64,000 nt of DNA from CAWDVH01 sp963805705 (GTDB lineage: Bacteria; Actinomycetota; Actinomycetes; Streptosporangiales; Streptosporangiaceae), in the NCBI GenBank assembly GCA_963805705.1, contig CAWDVH010000001.1:2356001-2420000 (forward strand), given 5' to 3'. A program made the position numbers and the translations under genes. Each line of letters starts with the position of its first letter. Position 1 is the stretch's first letter. The notes under the pieces are model-generated. The model made no database searches. It worked only from the letters and a program-made list of their open reading frames with translations, and was not told the origin of the DNA. Shown in pieces: positions 8,247 through 16,465 of the stretch.

Positions 8247-9532
8247 TCAGCCGCTGATGCCCTGGAAGTAGCCCTTCGAGGTCACCCAGAGGTTGGGATG
8301 CGGCTGGGTGATCTCCCCGTTCTGGATCTGGTTGATGAGGTAGTAGTCATTGCAGATCGCGGGGGCGCCCTTCAGCGCCTGCCCATTGCACGTATAGGAG
8401 TGCGACAGGAAGTTCGGGTGGGTGCCCGACTTGAACGCGGCCAGGATGGCCTGCGTAGTCGGCGTGCCGCTGATCTTGCTCAGCACCTGCTGGACGTTCA
8501 TGACGCTGGCGAAGCCGGCCGTGGAGATCGAGTCGATCAGCGTGCCGGGCGCGGCCCACTTCTTCATCGCCGCCGTGAACAGCTGCGCCTGCGGGCTGGG
8601 CCCGCTCTGGAGCACGAACGGCGAGGCGATGTACATGCCGTTGGCTCCGCCGGCGGCGGCCTGGATCACGGGCGGCGCGCCACACGGGTCGATGCCTATC
8701 AGCTTGCCGGTGTAGCCGACGGTCTTCAGCGCCTTCAGCACGTTGCCGCAGCCGTTCGGGACGTCAATGTAGGCGAGCTGGGCGCCGCTGCTCTCGATCA
8801 GCGCCGCCTGCGGGCTCGGGTCCGGCGTCGTCGGCGACAGGGGGATGGCCTTGACCGTCGTCACCCCGGCGGCCTTGAAGACCGGCGTGATCTGGGGCAG
8901 GAGCGACGCGCCCTGGGGGTTGCTGAAGTACATGATCGCGACGCTCTTGACGCCGAGCGTCTTGCCCGCGTACACGGCGGCCGCCAGGTTGTCGCCGGTG
9001 CTGACCGACCAGAACTGGATCGAGTTCGGAGCGGTCTGGGGGACCGGGGTGAACGGGATGCCGCCCAGGTAGGCCAGGTTGGCGTGCTGGTAGATCGGGA
9101 TCGAGGCGGGCGCGCCGACATCGGCCGCGCCGAGGATCGCGATCGGGTGCTTGGCCACCAGCTGGTTGGCACAGGTGGCTGCGGTGGCCGGCGTCCCGTC
9201 GCCGGTGCAGCTGTCGATCACGATCGGATGCCCGTTGATGCCGCCGAGGTAGTTGTTGACGTAGTTGACGGCGGCGATCGCTCCCTGGCGCGCCTCAGGG
9301 AAGGTGACCGCGCCGGTCTCGTCGTTGATCATCCCGAAGGCGTACGGGGTGCCGGTCGCCTTCTTGGGGGTGCCGAACACCGAACTGCCGGCCGCGGCCG
9401 TCGGGCTGGCCGACCCGGCCGCGCCGAGCTGCCCGAGCTGCCCGAGCTGCCCGAGCTGCCCGAGCTGCAACCCGCCGCGATCAGCCCGAGGAGGGCGAGT
9501 ACTGCCACGCTGAGCCATCTGGGTCGTTTCAT
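8247..9532 (-). CDS. ABC substrate-binding lipoprotein (LivK-like), frameshifted at about 9424
   Basis: The mature part is a type I periplasmic-binding protein: PYAFGMINDETGAVTFPEAR, then GINGHPIVI, CANQLV, and LGGIPFTPVPQ, ending near DYYLINQIQNGEITQPHP. That frame alone has no export signal. A neighbouring frame starting with ATG at 9532, preceded by AGGAAAG, encodes MKRPRWLSVAVLALLGLIAAGC with a lipobox, followed by SSG repeats. Adding one base where the 9-bp repeat ends (about 9424; GCGCCGAG read as GCGCCCGAG) fuses signal and domain. I therefore take 9532 as the true start rather than the upstream open frame to 9569. It is the third gene of the importer operon; the ligand is unknown. It is functional only if the indel is an error or is corrected. 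Confidence 0.8.
9426..9470. repeat. 9-bp tandem repeat (4 perfect units plus a partial) in the lipoprotein linker
   Basis: The unit GAGCTGCCC is repeated at 9426-9461 and followed by GAGCTGCAA. It encodes Ser-Gly-Ser triplets right after the lipobox Cys in the lipoprotein frame. Unit length is a multiple of three, so repeat slippage alone would not cause the adjacent frameshift. Confidence 0.85.
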
Positions 9533-9590
9533 CGGTGCTTCTTTCCTGATAGTTGTATCTGTCGGTCAAAGCGGGCAGGAGGCGGTTTCG

Positions 9591-10331
9591 TCAGGCGGCC
9601 GTCTCCCCGAGGTAACTGGCGGCGAGCAGGTCACGCCGCTCGCGGAGTTCAGCGGCGGTGCCCTTGAGCCTGATCCGGCCATGGGCCAGGACGTAGGCCC
9701 GGTCGGAGATCTCCAGCGCCAGCGCGACGTGCTGCTCGACGAACAGCACGCTGGCGCCCAGCTCGTCGGCCGCCCGGCGCAGGATCGGGATCAGGCGCTC
9801 GACGATCACCGGAGCCAGCCCGAGGCTCATCTCGTCGACGAGCAGCAGCCGCGGCCTGGTCACGAGCGCCCGGCCCACGGCCAGCATCTGCTGCTCACCG
9901 CCGGACAGCAGGCCGGCCTTGCGTCTCAGGCACTTACGCAGCTCGGGGAGCATCTCCAGCAGCTCCTCCTCGTGGCTGCCGCGCTGCCCGCCGGCCAGCC
10001 GCAGGTGCTCGCGGACGGTAAGCCCGGGGAACAGGGCGCGGCCCTCGGGCACGAGCGCGAGACCCCGGCGGGCCAGGACGTGAGCCGGAGTGCCGCCGAC
10101 CTTCTCGCCGGACAGCTCGACCGTGCCCGAGATCGGGCGATTCAGACCGGCGATGGTCTCCAGGGTCGTGGTCTTCCCGGCCCCGTTCGGGCCGAGCAGG
10201 GCCACGACCTCACCAGGGCGGACCTCCAGGGTGAGGTCGCGGACGACCGGGACCCCCCGGTAGCCGGCGAACAGGTCCGTGACCACGAGGGCATGGCCGG
10301 ACGTGCTCGCGCTAGTGGTCGGTGCCCGCAT
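9591..10331 (-). CDS. LivF-type ABC transporter ATPase
   Basis: The product has 246 residues with Walker A GPNGAGKTTT near residue 48, Q-loop region, signature LSGGEQQML near 142, Walker B LLLVDE near 165 and switch His in EQHVALALE. The terminal ASYLGE motif is typical of LivF. It overlaps the upstream ATPase gene by 20 bp, implying coupled translation. It should form the ATPase heterodimer with the protein encoded at 10312-11097 and drive the fused permease. Operator B is upstream of the operon. Confidence 0.92.
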   Translation of the reverse strand: MRAPTTSASTSGHALVVTDLFAGYRGVPVVRDLTLEVRPGEVVALLGPNGAGKTTTLETIAGLNRPISGTVELSGEKVGGTPAHVLARRGLALVPEGRALFPGLTVREHLRLAGGQRGSHEEELLEMLPELRKCLRRKAGLLSGGEQQMLAVGRALVTRPRLLLVDEMSLGLAPVIVERLIPILRRAADELGASVLFVEQHVALALEISDRAYVLAHGRIRLKGTAAELRERRDLLAASYLGETAA

Positions 10332-11097
10332 GGTGTCCTCCTAGGTAGGCCTCGATCACGCGCGGGTCATCGCGGATCTGCGCCGGGGTCCCCGCTGCGA
10401 TCTGCCGTCCGAAGTCGAGGACCATCACGTGCTGGCACACGCTGAGGACCAGGCCCATGTCATGGTCGATGAGGAAGACCGTCACGCCGTGCTCTTCCGG
10501 CAGGGCCTGCAGCTGGCGTCCCAGCTCGAGGCTCTCGTCGGTGTCGAGCCCGGCCGCGGGCTCGTCGAGCAGGACCAGCCGGGGCTGGCGGGCGAGTGCC
10601 CGGCCGATGCCCACCAGCTTGCGCTTACCGAGCGGAAGCTCGGACGGGTAGCGGTCCACGACATCCTCCAGGCCGCACACCGAGACGGCCCAGTCGACGC
10701 CGGCGCGGTCCGGCGGGCGGTGCGGGAGGAAGAGGTCCCTCAGCGCGGAGGCGACGGTCACGTGCTCGCTGGCCACGAGCAGGTTCTCGTCGACGGTGAG
10801 GTCGTCGAATAGCTCCACCGACTGGAACGTCCGGGCCAGGCCGAGGCGCGCTCGCCGGTAGGGGCGCAGGCTGCTGATGTCGCGGCCGTCGAACACGACC
10901 CGCCCGGCGGCGGGCCTGGTGTATCCGGTCAGGGCGTCGACCATCGAGGTCTTGCCGGCGCCGTTGGGGCCGATCAGCCCGTAGATCGTGCCCTCAGCGA
11001 TCTGCAGGTCGACGTCGGAGACGGCCACGACCCCGCCGTAGGTGACGCGCAGGCCGGCGACGTCGAGCAGCGGCCGTCGCGTGGTCGGTGCGCTCAT
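10312..11097 (-). CDS. LivG-type ABC transporter ATPase
   Basis: From ATG 11097 the protein has 261 residues, with GGAGGGAG about six bases upstream; an in-frame earlier start at 11142 lacks such a site and would begin at the operator. Walker A GPNGAGKTS lies near residue 42, then LARTFQSVELFDDLTVDENLL, a LivG hallmark, and Walker B LVLLDEPAAGLD. The signature region reads ELPLGKRKLVGIGRAL, so the usual LSYGQQ/LSGGQ is changed to LPLGKRK, which is atypical but seen in some HAAT ATPases. It is the first gene of the importer operon, and operator B is centred about 57 bp upstream. Confidence 0.92.
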   Translation of the reverse strand: MSAPTTRRPLLDVAGLRVTYGGVVAVSDVDLQIAEGTIYGLIGPNGAGKTSMVDALTGYTRPAAGRVVFDGRDISSLRPYRRARLGLARTFQSVELFDDLTVDENLLVASEHVTVASALRDLFLPHRPPDRAGVDWAVSVCGLEDVVDRYPSELPLGKRKLVGIGRALARQPRLVLLDEPAAGLDTDESLELGRQLQALPEEHGVTVFLIDHDMGLVLSVCQHVMVLDFGRQIAAGTPAQIRDDPRVIEAYLGGHHAGTDH

Positions 11098-11147
11098 GGC
11101 TCTCCCTCCGCGGCGCTCACCCGTGCCACCCCCAACTCTCACATCGT

Positions 11148-11160
11148 GAAAGTTGCTTTC
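11148..11160. promoter_or_regulatory. Operator B (GAAAGTTGCTTTC) before the ABC/rhamnosidase operon
   Basis: The 13-bp palindrome lies in CGTGAAAGTTGCTTTCATT, about 50 bp upstream of the ATPase ATG at 11097. It differs from the best copies only in the centre. It probably controls five genes (11097 down to 3353). No strong -10 hexamer is seen next to it on the minus strand (CGATGT at the equivalent place). Confidence 0.7.
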
Positions 11161-11256
11161 ATTTCGGATAGATTACGGGATATGGGTGCGGTTGTCTACA
11201 CCTGCCAGGTCACGAATCGGGCGACACGCGCAGGGGATCAGCCGCGTCCTTCCCGG

Positions 11257-12196
11257 CTAGGCCGACCAGGACCGCTCGAGGCCCTTGACCAGGGCCACCA
11301 TGCAGTCGTGCAGCGGCGTGGGCACCCCGACCCGCCGCCCCTGCGCGGATACGCCGCCGTTGAGGACGTCGATCTCGGTGGCCCGGCGCGCGATGACGTC
11401 CTGCAGCATGCTCGGCTTGTGGTCGTACGCCTGCGCAATGGCCTCCTCCACGGCCTCCAGCGGCGAGCTCGTCACTGCGATCCCGGTCCGCTCGCAGACC
11501 GCTACCGCCTCCGCGACCAGAGCGTCAACCTGCCGGCGAAGCCCGGCGTCGGTGCCGACGCGGCCCATCGGGAGCCCGGTCAGCGCGGCGAGCGGGCTCG
11601 TCGCGGCGTTGAAGATGACCTTCGCCCACTGCGGGCCCCTCGCGTCCGGCAACGCGTGGGTGACCAGCCCGCCCCTGGTGAGCAGCCGGGCCAGCTGCGT
11701 GACCTCGTCCATCGGCGCCGGCCGGGGCTCGAACGGCCCGAACCATGAGTCCCCCGGCGCGTCGTAGCGCACCACGCCGGCCTCCGCGATCGCGCCGGCC
11801 GTGATGATGCTCCCGCGGATGACGCGCGGCACGAGCTCGGCGATGACCTCCTCGTTTCCGAGCCCGTTCTGCACGCTGACCACGGCGGCGTCCGCCAGCG
11901 CCGCGCGTGCGCCCTCGACAGCCGCACGGGTCTGGAGCGACTTGGTGGCGACGAGGCCGAAGTCGCACGAGGGCAGGTCACCGCCGCTCGGTCCGCGCGT
12001 GGACCCTGGCGACGAAGTCGCCGAGTCCGGTGACCCGCAGTCCCCGCGACTCCATCGCGTCGACGTGCTCGGCCCAGGGATCCACGGCCCAGACCTCGAC
12101 GCCGGGAACGCGCGCCAGGTGCGCGGCGTACAGGCTCCCGATCGCGCCGCAGCCGATGACCGCGATGCGGACCTGACCGGCGTCATCGTCGGTCAT
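11257..12196 (-). pseudogene. Ketopantoate reductase (ApbA/PanE)-like oxidoreductase, frameshifted near 11990
   Basis: The first frame (ATG 12196) gives VRIAVIGCGAIGSLYAAHLARV, a clear NADP Rossmann start, and runs about 70 residues to a premature TGA. The adjacent frame continues with GDLPSCDFGLVATKSLQT, NGLGNEE, and then the C-terminal helical domain including AKVIFNAATSPLAALTG with the usual Lys/Asn pair. Removing one base in the CGGCGG run near 11983-11996 restores a roughly 312-residue protein of normal family length. Such enzymes reduce 2-oxo acids or act as amino-acid or opine-type dehydrogenases, and catabolic clusters often hold paralogues unrelated to pantothenate. Its start overlaps the GlcG-like gene stop as ATGA. 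Confidence 0.8.
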
Positions 12197-13177
12197 GACG
12201 TGGCCAGGGCGGTTCGGGCGATGTCCTCGCAGACGGCCGGATCGCCGCCGCCGACGCCCAGGCCGGCGACCACGCGCCCGGCATCGCGGATCGGCAGGCC
12301 GCCAGGCACACCTAGCACCGGCGGCACCACCAGCGCCGCGACCGCAGCGGCCGGGCCGAATCGGGCGCCGAGGTCACCGCTGCCGGCTGTCGAACAGCGC
12401 CGCGGCGCCCGCCACCGCCTGCGCCATGGCCACCGCGCCGGCCGGGCCGCCGTCCATCAGGTCCTGCTGGATCGGGTCACCGCCGCTGTCGACCACGGCG
12501 ACCGCCACGGCGGCACCGCGGCGCGACGCCGCGGCCATGGCGGCGTCGCAGAGCGCCTTCGCCCATTCGAGCTGGGCCTGGCGGGTGGCCAGGGGCGCCG
12601 GGGCCATGCCGAGGCTCTCGGCCGGGTCGACGACCAGGTCGCCGAAGCGCTGTTCCCAGCGCTTGCGGTCGTCCCCGTGCTGTCCGGCGTACGGGACGCC
12701 GAGGGCGTAGGCGATCAGCAGGTCCTCGGGGTTGGCCGCCTGGCCGTCCGCGCTCACCGCGCGCGGGTCGACGTCGGCCGGGAAGAACGGGCTCACCGTC
12801 GCGCCCGAGGCCGCGATGCCGGCGACGACCACGCCGTCGACGCTGACCGGCATCCCGCCCGCGCCGGGGAACAGTGCCTCGGGGGACGCCTGGACGAAGC
12901 CGGCGGCGACCGGCGGGGCGATCGTCGTCATCCGGTGCAGGTGCTCGGAGCTGGGGATCTGCTGCGTCGCTGAGATCCAGGCCTTGGACCGGGCCCGCGC
13001 CATCCCGCCCGGGCCCCCGGCGTCCATGCGTGACGCCGTGAGCAGCGTCCCCGTCGCCCCGACCACGGCGATCGCCCCGCGCAGGCTGAGCTGCTCGGCC
13101 TTGTCGACGGCGCGCTGCACGAGCGCGCGAGCCTCGGCCAGGCCGAGATCTCGCGGGTGCGGCCCGGGCGTGCTCAA
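12193..13177 (-). pseudogene. Tandem GlcG/HbpS-type (PF03928-like) protein, frameshifted near 12378
   Basis: The first HbpS-like unit spans about residues 10-155 (ALVQRAVDKAEQL, VVGATGTLLTASRMDAG, FPGAGGMPVSVDGVVVAGIAASG). A second starts at about 195 (AKALCDAAMAAASRRGAAVAVAVVDSGGDPI) and is cut by a TGA at 12374. The missing end continues in another frame: ARFGPAAAVAALVVPP, then VPGGLPIRD and VVAGLGVGGGDPAVCEDIA, stopping at 12193. One base too many near 12375-12385 explains this. The start is probably the TTG at 13177, whose TTGA overlaps the SDR stop. The family binds haem or small ligands and often sits in aromatic or glycolate catabolic operons without known catalysis. The tandem form is unusual. 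Confidence 0.7.
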
Positions 13178-13968
13178 GCTCCGACCATGTTGTAGCCGCC
13201 GTCCGCGACCATGTACCCGCCGGTCATGTGCGAGGCATCGTCGGTCGCGAGGAACAGGGCCGTGCCCGCGACCTCGGCGGGCCCCGGGATCCGCCCCATC
13301 GGCGTGAGCGATCGCAGCTGGTCTCCCCGGCCGGACTGCCAGTCCTGGCGTCCGAGGGTGGCCTCGGTCTCGATGAAGCCGGGCGCGAAGACGTTGACCC
13401 GCACCGTGGGCGCGAACGCGTGCGCGTACGACTTGGTCAGGCCCAGGATCGCGTACTTCGCCGCGGCGTACTGCGGCGCTCTCGCGCTGCCGCGGACGAT
13501 GACGGTCGAGCCGATGTTCACGATGCTGCCGTGACCCTGGTCCAGCATCCGCGTGCCGAACTCGTGGACGCACAGCAGCGTGCCCTTGACGTCGACGGCC
13601 AGAATGTGGTCGATCGACTCCTCGGTGATGTCACGCCACGACATCTGCTCGCGGGCCACGTCGCCGACGTTGTTGACCAGGACGTCGACGCCGCCCAGCC
13701 GTTCAAAGGCGGCGTCGGCCATCGCCCTGATCTGAGCCCGGTCGACGATGTCGGCCTGGAGCAGCACGGGAGCGCTGCCCGCCGCGGCGACCCGGTCGGC
13801 CGTCCGCTTGGCCCCTTCCACGGAGCTGCGGTAGTGAACGGCGACGGCGCGGGCACCCTCCTGGGCGGCGCGTACCGCGATCTCGGCGCCGAAGCCGGTG
13901 CCGGCGCCGGTGACGACAACCGACCGGCCCTCGAAGCGGCGCGGTACGGGAACAGGGGCGAGAGGCAC
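13174..13968 (-). CDS. SDR-family oxidoreductase
   Basis: The product is about 264 residues from GTG 13968, which has AAGGGA seven bases upstream; longer in-frame starts would overlap the preceding SDR gene. It contains TGAGTGFGAE (cofactor loop), NNVGD, NIGSTVIVRG with the catalytic Ser, QYAAAKYAILGL with Tyr/Lys, and the terminal GGYMVADGGYNMVG. An HYRSS after the second strand (rather than an acidic residue) suggests NADPH use, as in FabG-like reductases. It lies second in the minus-strand operon from 14785, between another SDR and the GlcG-like gene, so it probably acts on a hydroxy or keto intermediate of the same pathway. Confidence 0.9.
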   Translation of the reverse strand: MPLAPVPVPRRFEGRSVVVTGAGTGFGAEIAVRAAQEGARAVAVHYRSSVEGAKRTADRVAAAGSAPVLLQADIVDRAQIRAMADAAFERLGGVDVLVNNVGDVAREQMSWRDITEESIDHILAVDVKGTLLCVHEFGTRMLDQGHGSIVNIGSTVIVRGSARAPQYAAAKYAILGLTKSYAHAFAPTVRVNVFAPGFIETEATLGRQDWQSGRGDQLRSLTPMGRIPGPAEVAGTALFLATDDASHMTGGYMVADGGYNMVGA

Positions 13969-14026
13969 GGGATGTCCCTTCCAGAACGGATCGTCGGATA
14001 CGGAAACGGGCCGCCGGGCGCGAGCG

Positions 14027-14785
14027 TCAGACGAGGACGCGACCGCCGTCGACGTACAGCACCTGACCGGTGATGAAGCGGGCGCGGTCGGAGGCGAGGA
14101 ACGAGATCGCATCGGCCACCTCCTCGGGGCGGCCGAGCCGCTCCGCCGGGACCAGCGATTCCAGGCTTTCCCGGTTGTCGTCCTTGTCCAGGTAGGCCTT
14201 GGTCAGGTCGGTCTCGATGTAACCGGGCGCGACGGCATTGACCGTGACGCCGTACTGGGCCCACTCGCGCGCCATCACCCGGAGCATCTGGTTCATCCCG
14301 CCCTTGGTGGCCGCGTACGGCCCGTGAGCCGGGTGGGCGAGCAGCCCGGAAACCGACGACACGAAGACCATGCGGCCGTACCGCTGCTCGACCATCAGCC
14401 GCCCGACGGCCTGGCCGAGCCAGTAGGCCGAAGACAGGTTCAGGCTGAGGGTCTCCTGCCAGTCGGCGTCCTCCAGGTCGAGGACCAGCTTGCGGATGTT
14501 GCGGCCGACAGCGTGCAGGAAGACCTGCGGCGTTCCCACCAGCTCGACGGCCTCGCTGACGGCCGCGCGGCAGGCCTCCGCCGTCCGCACGTCGGCGACC
14601 AGCGCCTTGACCTCGTGCCCGGCCTCCTTCGCGGCTCGCACGACCGAGTCCAGATTCTCCTCGCTCACGTCGACGAGGGCGACACGGGCGCCCTGGGCGG
14701 CCAGGCTGAGCGCGCCGGCTCCGCCGAGGCCGCCGGCGCCGAAGACCAGGGTCGGCCGCTGGCCGAGCGTGAGCCAGTCCTGCAT
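14027..14785 (-). CDS. SDR-family oxidoreductase
   Basis: The 252-residue protein has a slightly unusual cofactor loop, FGAGGLGGAGA (the TG pair replaced by FG), then VDVSEEN, whose Asp suggests NAD preference. FVSSVSGLLA supplies the Ser and PYAATKGGMNQML the Tyr/Lys; it ends with FITGQVLYVDGG. The ATG at 14785 has GGTAGG upstream. It is first in the minus-strand operon controlled by operator C, which lies 35 bp upstream, and is divergent from the IclR regulator gene. Catabolic dehydrogenase is the likely role; substrate unknown. Confidence 0.9.
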   Translation of the reverse strand: MQDWLTLGQRPTLVFGAGGLGGAGALSLAAQGARVALVDVSEENLDSVVRAAKEAGHEVKALVADVRTAEACRAAVSEAVELVGTPQVFLHAVGRNIRKLVLDLEDADWQETLSLNLSSAYWLGQAVGRLMVEQRYGRMVFVSSVSGLLAHPAHGPYAATKGGMNQMLRVMAREWAQYGVTVNAVAPGYIETDLTKAYLDKDDNRESLESLVPAERLGRPEEVADAISFLASDRARFITGQVLYVDGGRVLV

Positions 14786-14819
14786 GGGCCTACCCTTCGC
14801 GTCAAAGTTCTCGTACTAT

Positions 14820-14832
14820 GAAAGTCGCTTTC
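14820..14832. promoter_or_regulatory. Operator C (GAAAGTCGCTTTC) between the SDR operon and the iclR-type gene
   Basis: The palindrome lies in TATGAAAGTCGCTTTCCAA in the 146-bp divergent gap. On the minus strand a -10-like TAGTAC (14818 to 14813) starts one base away. Its place next to the IclR gene suggests that regulator both binds it and autoregulates. Confidence 0.7.
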
Positions 14833-14931
14833 CAAATACCGTAGCCCACCCGCTGGACGGCTGTCCAGGGACCCCGCTCGATGCCACCGTAGGCTGATGG
14901 CGGTTCCCGTCACCAAGGAGGAAGGCAATCC

Positions 14932-15789
14932 ATGCCCCGCCGCACCGCCAGCTCCTCATCCACGACGCTCCGGCCCGCCAGGGCCGCCGCGGAGACGTCA
15001 GCACCGGACCGCCCTGGGTACCGCGTGGAGGCTCTCGCCAAGGGGCTGCGCATCCTGTCGCTGTTCGATGAGCAGCGTCCGTCCTGGCGGGTGAGCGACC
15101 TCGCCACCGCCGCTGGCCTGCCGATGCCGACCGTCTACCGGGTCGTGATGACATTGATGTCAGAGGGCTACCTCGACCACCTGCCCAACGGCGACTACCG
15201 GCCGGGCGTGCGCACGCTGACGCTCGGCACGGCCGCGCTGCGCAGCCTCGACCTCGTCGGCATCGCGACGCCGAAGCTCCAGGAGCTTGGCCAGCGCACG
15301 GGGGAGACGGTGAACCTGGCCGTGCTCAGCGGCGACCGCGTGCTCTACCTCGTCCGCCTGCGCAACTCCGATCTGGTGACCGCGAACATCCAGGTGGGCT
15401 CCACGTTGCCCGCCGTGCACACGTCGATCGGCAAGCTGCTGCTCGCCCATCTCGGCGAGGCCGAGCTCGAGGCGGCCGTCACGGACGCCTCGTTCTCGCC
15501 CAACCACGGGCCCAACGCGAAAATCTCGCTCGCCGAGCTGCGCGAGGAGCTCCGCACGATACGCGACCAGGGCTGGGCGATGCAGGACGAGGAACTGGCC
15601 TACGGGCTCCGGTCGGTCGCCGCCCCGATCACCGGGCCGGATGGCCGCGTAGTCGCGGGCGTCAACCTGGCCGTCCAGGCCCAGGACTGGTCCACGCAGC
15701 GGATCATCCGCGAGCTCAAGCCCGCCGTGCTGGCGACCTGCGCGCAGATCTCCGCGCTACTGCCGGACACCAGCATCCGCGCGCGATGA
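14932..15789 (+). CDS. IclR-family transcriptional regulator, probable controller of the regulon
   Basis: In this 285-residue protein an N-terminal tail is followed by a winged HTH at about 30-90 (EALAKGLRILSLFDEQRPSW, then VSDLATAAGLPMPTVYRVV). The effector domain is IclR_C (ELGQRTGETVNLAVLSGDRVLYLVRL, HTSIGKLLLAHL, GVNLAVQ). IclR regulators bind palindromes of about 13-15 bp and sense aromatic acids, sugars or small organic acids; E. coli IclR binds TGGAAATNATTTCCA, similar in build to the repeated operator here. The ATG at 14932 has AAGGAGGAAGG upstream. It is the only specific DNA-binding regulator in the first 23 kb. Its gene overlaps the CMD-like gene by ATGA. Repressor is likely, because the sites abut -10 boxes. 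Confidence 0.93.
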   Translation: MPRRTASSSSTTLRPARAAAETSAPDRPGYRVEALAKGLRILSLFDEQRPSWRVSDLATAAGLPMPTVYRVVMTLMSEGYLDHLPNGDYRPGVRTLTLGTAALRSLDLVGIATPKLQELGQRTGETVNLAVLSGDRVLYLVRLRNSDLVTANIQVGSTLPAVHTSIGKLLLAHLGEAELEAAVTDASFSPNHGPNAKISLAELREELRTIRDQGWAMQDEELAYGLRSVAAPITGPDGRVVAGVNLAVQAQDWSTQRIIRELKPAVLATCAQISALLPDTSIRAR

Positions 15790-16376
15790 CGTCGGGCGCG
15801 CGCATCCCGAAGCTCGACCCGTCGTCGCTCGATGACGAGCAGCGCTCGCTCTACGACGCGATTGCCGGGGGGCGCCGCGCTCAGGGCCCGCAGCTGTTCC
15901 GCCTGGCCGACGAGGAAGGATGCCTCGAAGGCCCGTTCAACGCCTTCCTGCTCCAGCCGCAGCTGGGGTCGGCCTTGGAGGCGCTCGGCTCCTCCGTGCG
16001 CTACGACACCAGGCTCGATGACCGGTGCCGCGAGATCGCGATCCTCGTCGTGGCCGCCCACTGGCGGTCAGGCTTCGAGTGGTACGCCCACGAGGCGATC
16101 GCCCGCTCGGCCGGGCTGGGCGACGCCGAGCTGGCCGCCGTGCGTGACGGCCGCCACGGCGCGCTGGCCGGACGCGAGGCGGTGGTCGCGCGCACGGTCC
16201 TCGCGCTCGCGGTGCGGGCCGACCTCGACGATGCCGAGTACCGCGAGGCGGTCGAGCAGGTTGGCCCGGCGGGGCTATTCGAGCTGCTCACCCTGGTCGG
16301 CTACTACTCGACGCTCGCGCTCCAGCTCCGCGTGTTCCGCGTCCCGGCACCAGACGGCACGGCCTGGCCCTCGTGA
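15786..16376 (+). CDS. Carboxymuconolactone decarboxylase/AhpD-like protein
   Basis: This 196-residue all-helical protein has the CMD core RYDTRLDDRCREIAILVVAAHWRSGFEWYAHEAIARSAGL at about 75-115; the E-x3-H arrangement (EWYAHE) matches the family's conserved Glu/His. The AhpD CxxC pair is absent, so it is closer to the decarboxylase branch than to peroxidase partners. A second helical segment with TLVGYYSTLALQLRVF near the end is typical. ATGA overlap with the regulator gene implies co-translation. It may decarboxylate a lactone or muconate-like ring-cleavage product; that function is inferred from family and context. Confidence 0.85.
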   Translation: MTSGARIPKLDPSSLDDEQRSLYDAIAGGRRAQGPQLFRLADEEGCLEGPFNAFLLQPQLGSALEALGSSVRYDTRLDDRCREIAILVVAAHWRSGFEWYAHEAIARSAGLGDAELAAVRDGRHGALAGREAVVARTVLALAVRADLDDAEYREAVEQVGPAGLFELLTLVGYYSTLALQLRVFRVPAPDGTAWPS

Positions 16377-16429
16377 ACGGCCCGGCCTGGCCCTCTTGAC
16401 ACGTGCCCGCCCGGCGCCCAATGATATGT

Positions 16430-16442
16430 GAAAGTCACTTTC
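16430..16442. promoter_or_regulatory. Operator D (GAAAGTCACTTTC) before the FAH/monooxygenase operon
   Basis: A perfect 13-bp palindrome about one central base lies in TGTGAAAGTCACTTTCGTA. A -10-like TACAAT at 16444-16449 begins one base beyond it on the plus strand, and the likely ATG is at 16466. A protein bound here would cover the -10 region. Confidence 0.75.
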
Positions 16443-16465
16443 GTACAATGAGAGCGAGTCATGGC

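Noticed and set aside
9426..9470. Phase variation by the 9-bp repeat as cause of the lipoprotein frameshift
   Set aside because: The unit is a multiple of three, so gain or loss of whole units keeps frame; the single missing base lies at the repeat edge.
7179..10445. A 1088-codon open frame on the plus strand
   Set aside because: It is antisense to four well-supported transporter genes, rich in Arg/Gly/Asp/Gln, and has no domain. Such frames are usual in very GC-rich DNA.
13178..13573. N-terminal extension of the GlcG/HbpS-like frame
   Set aside because: It overlaps the well-supported SDR gene and is low-complexity; the TTG at 13177 fits the operon.
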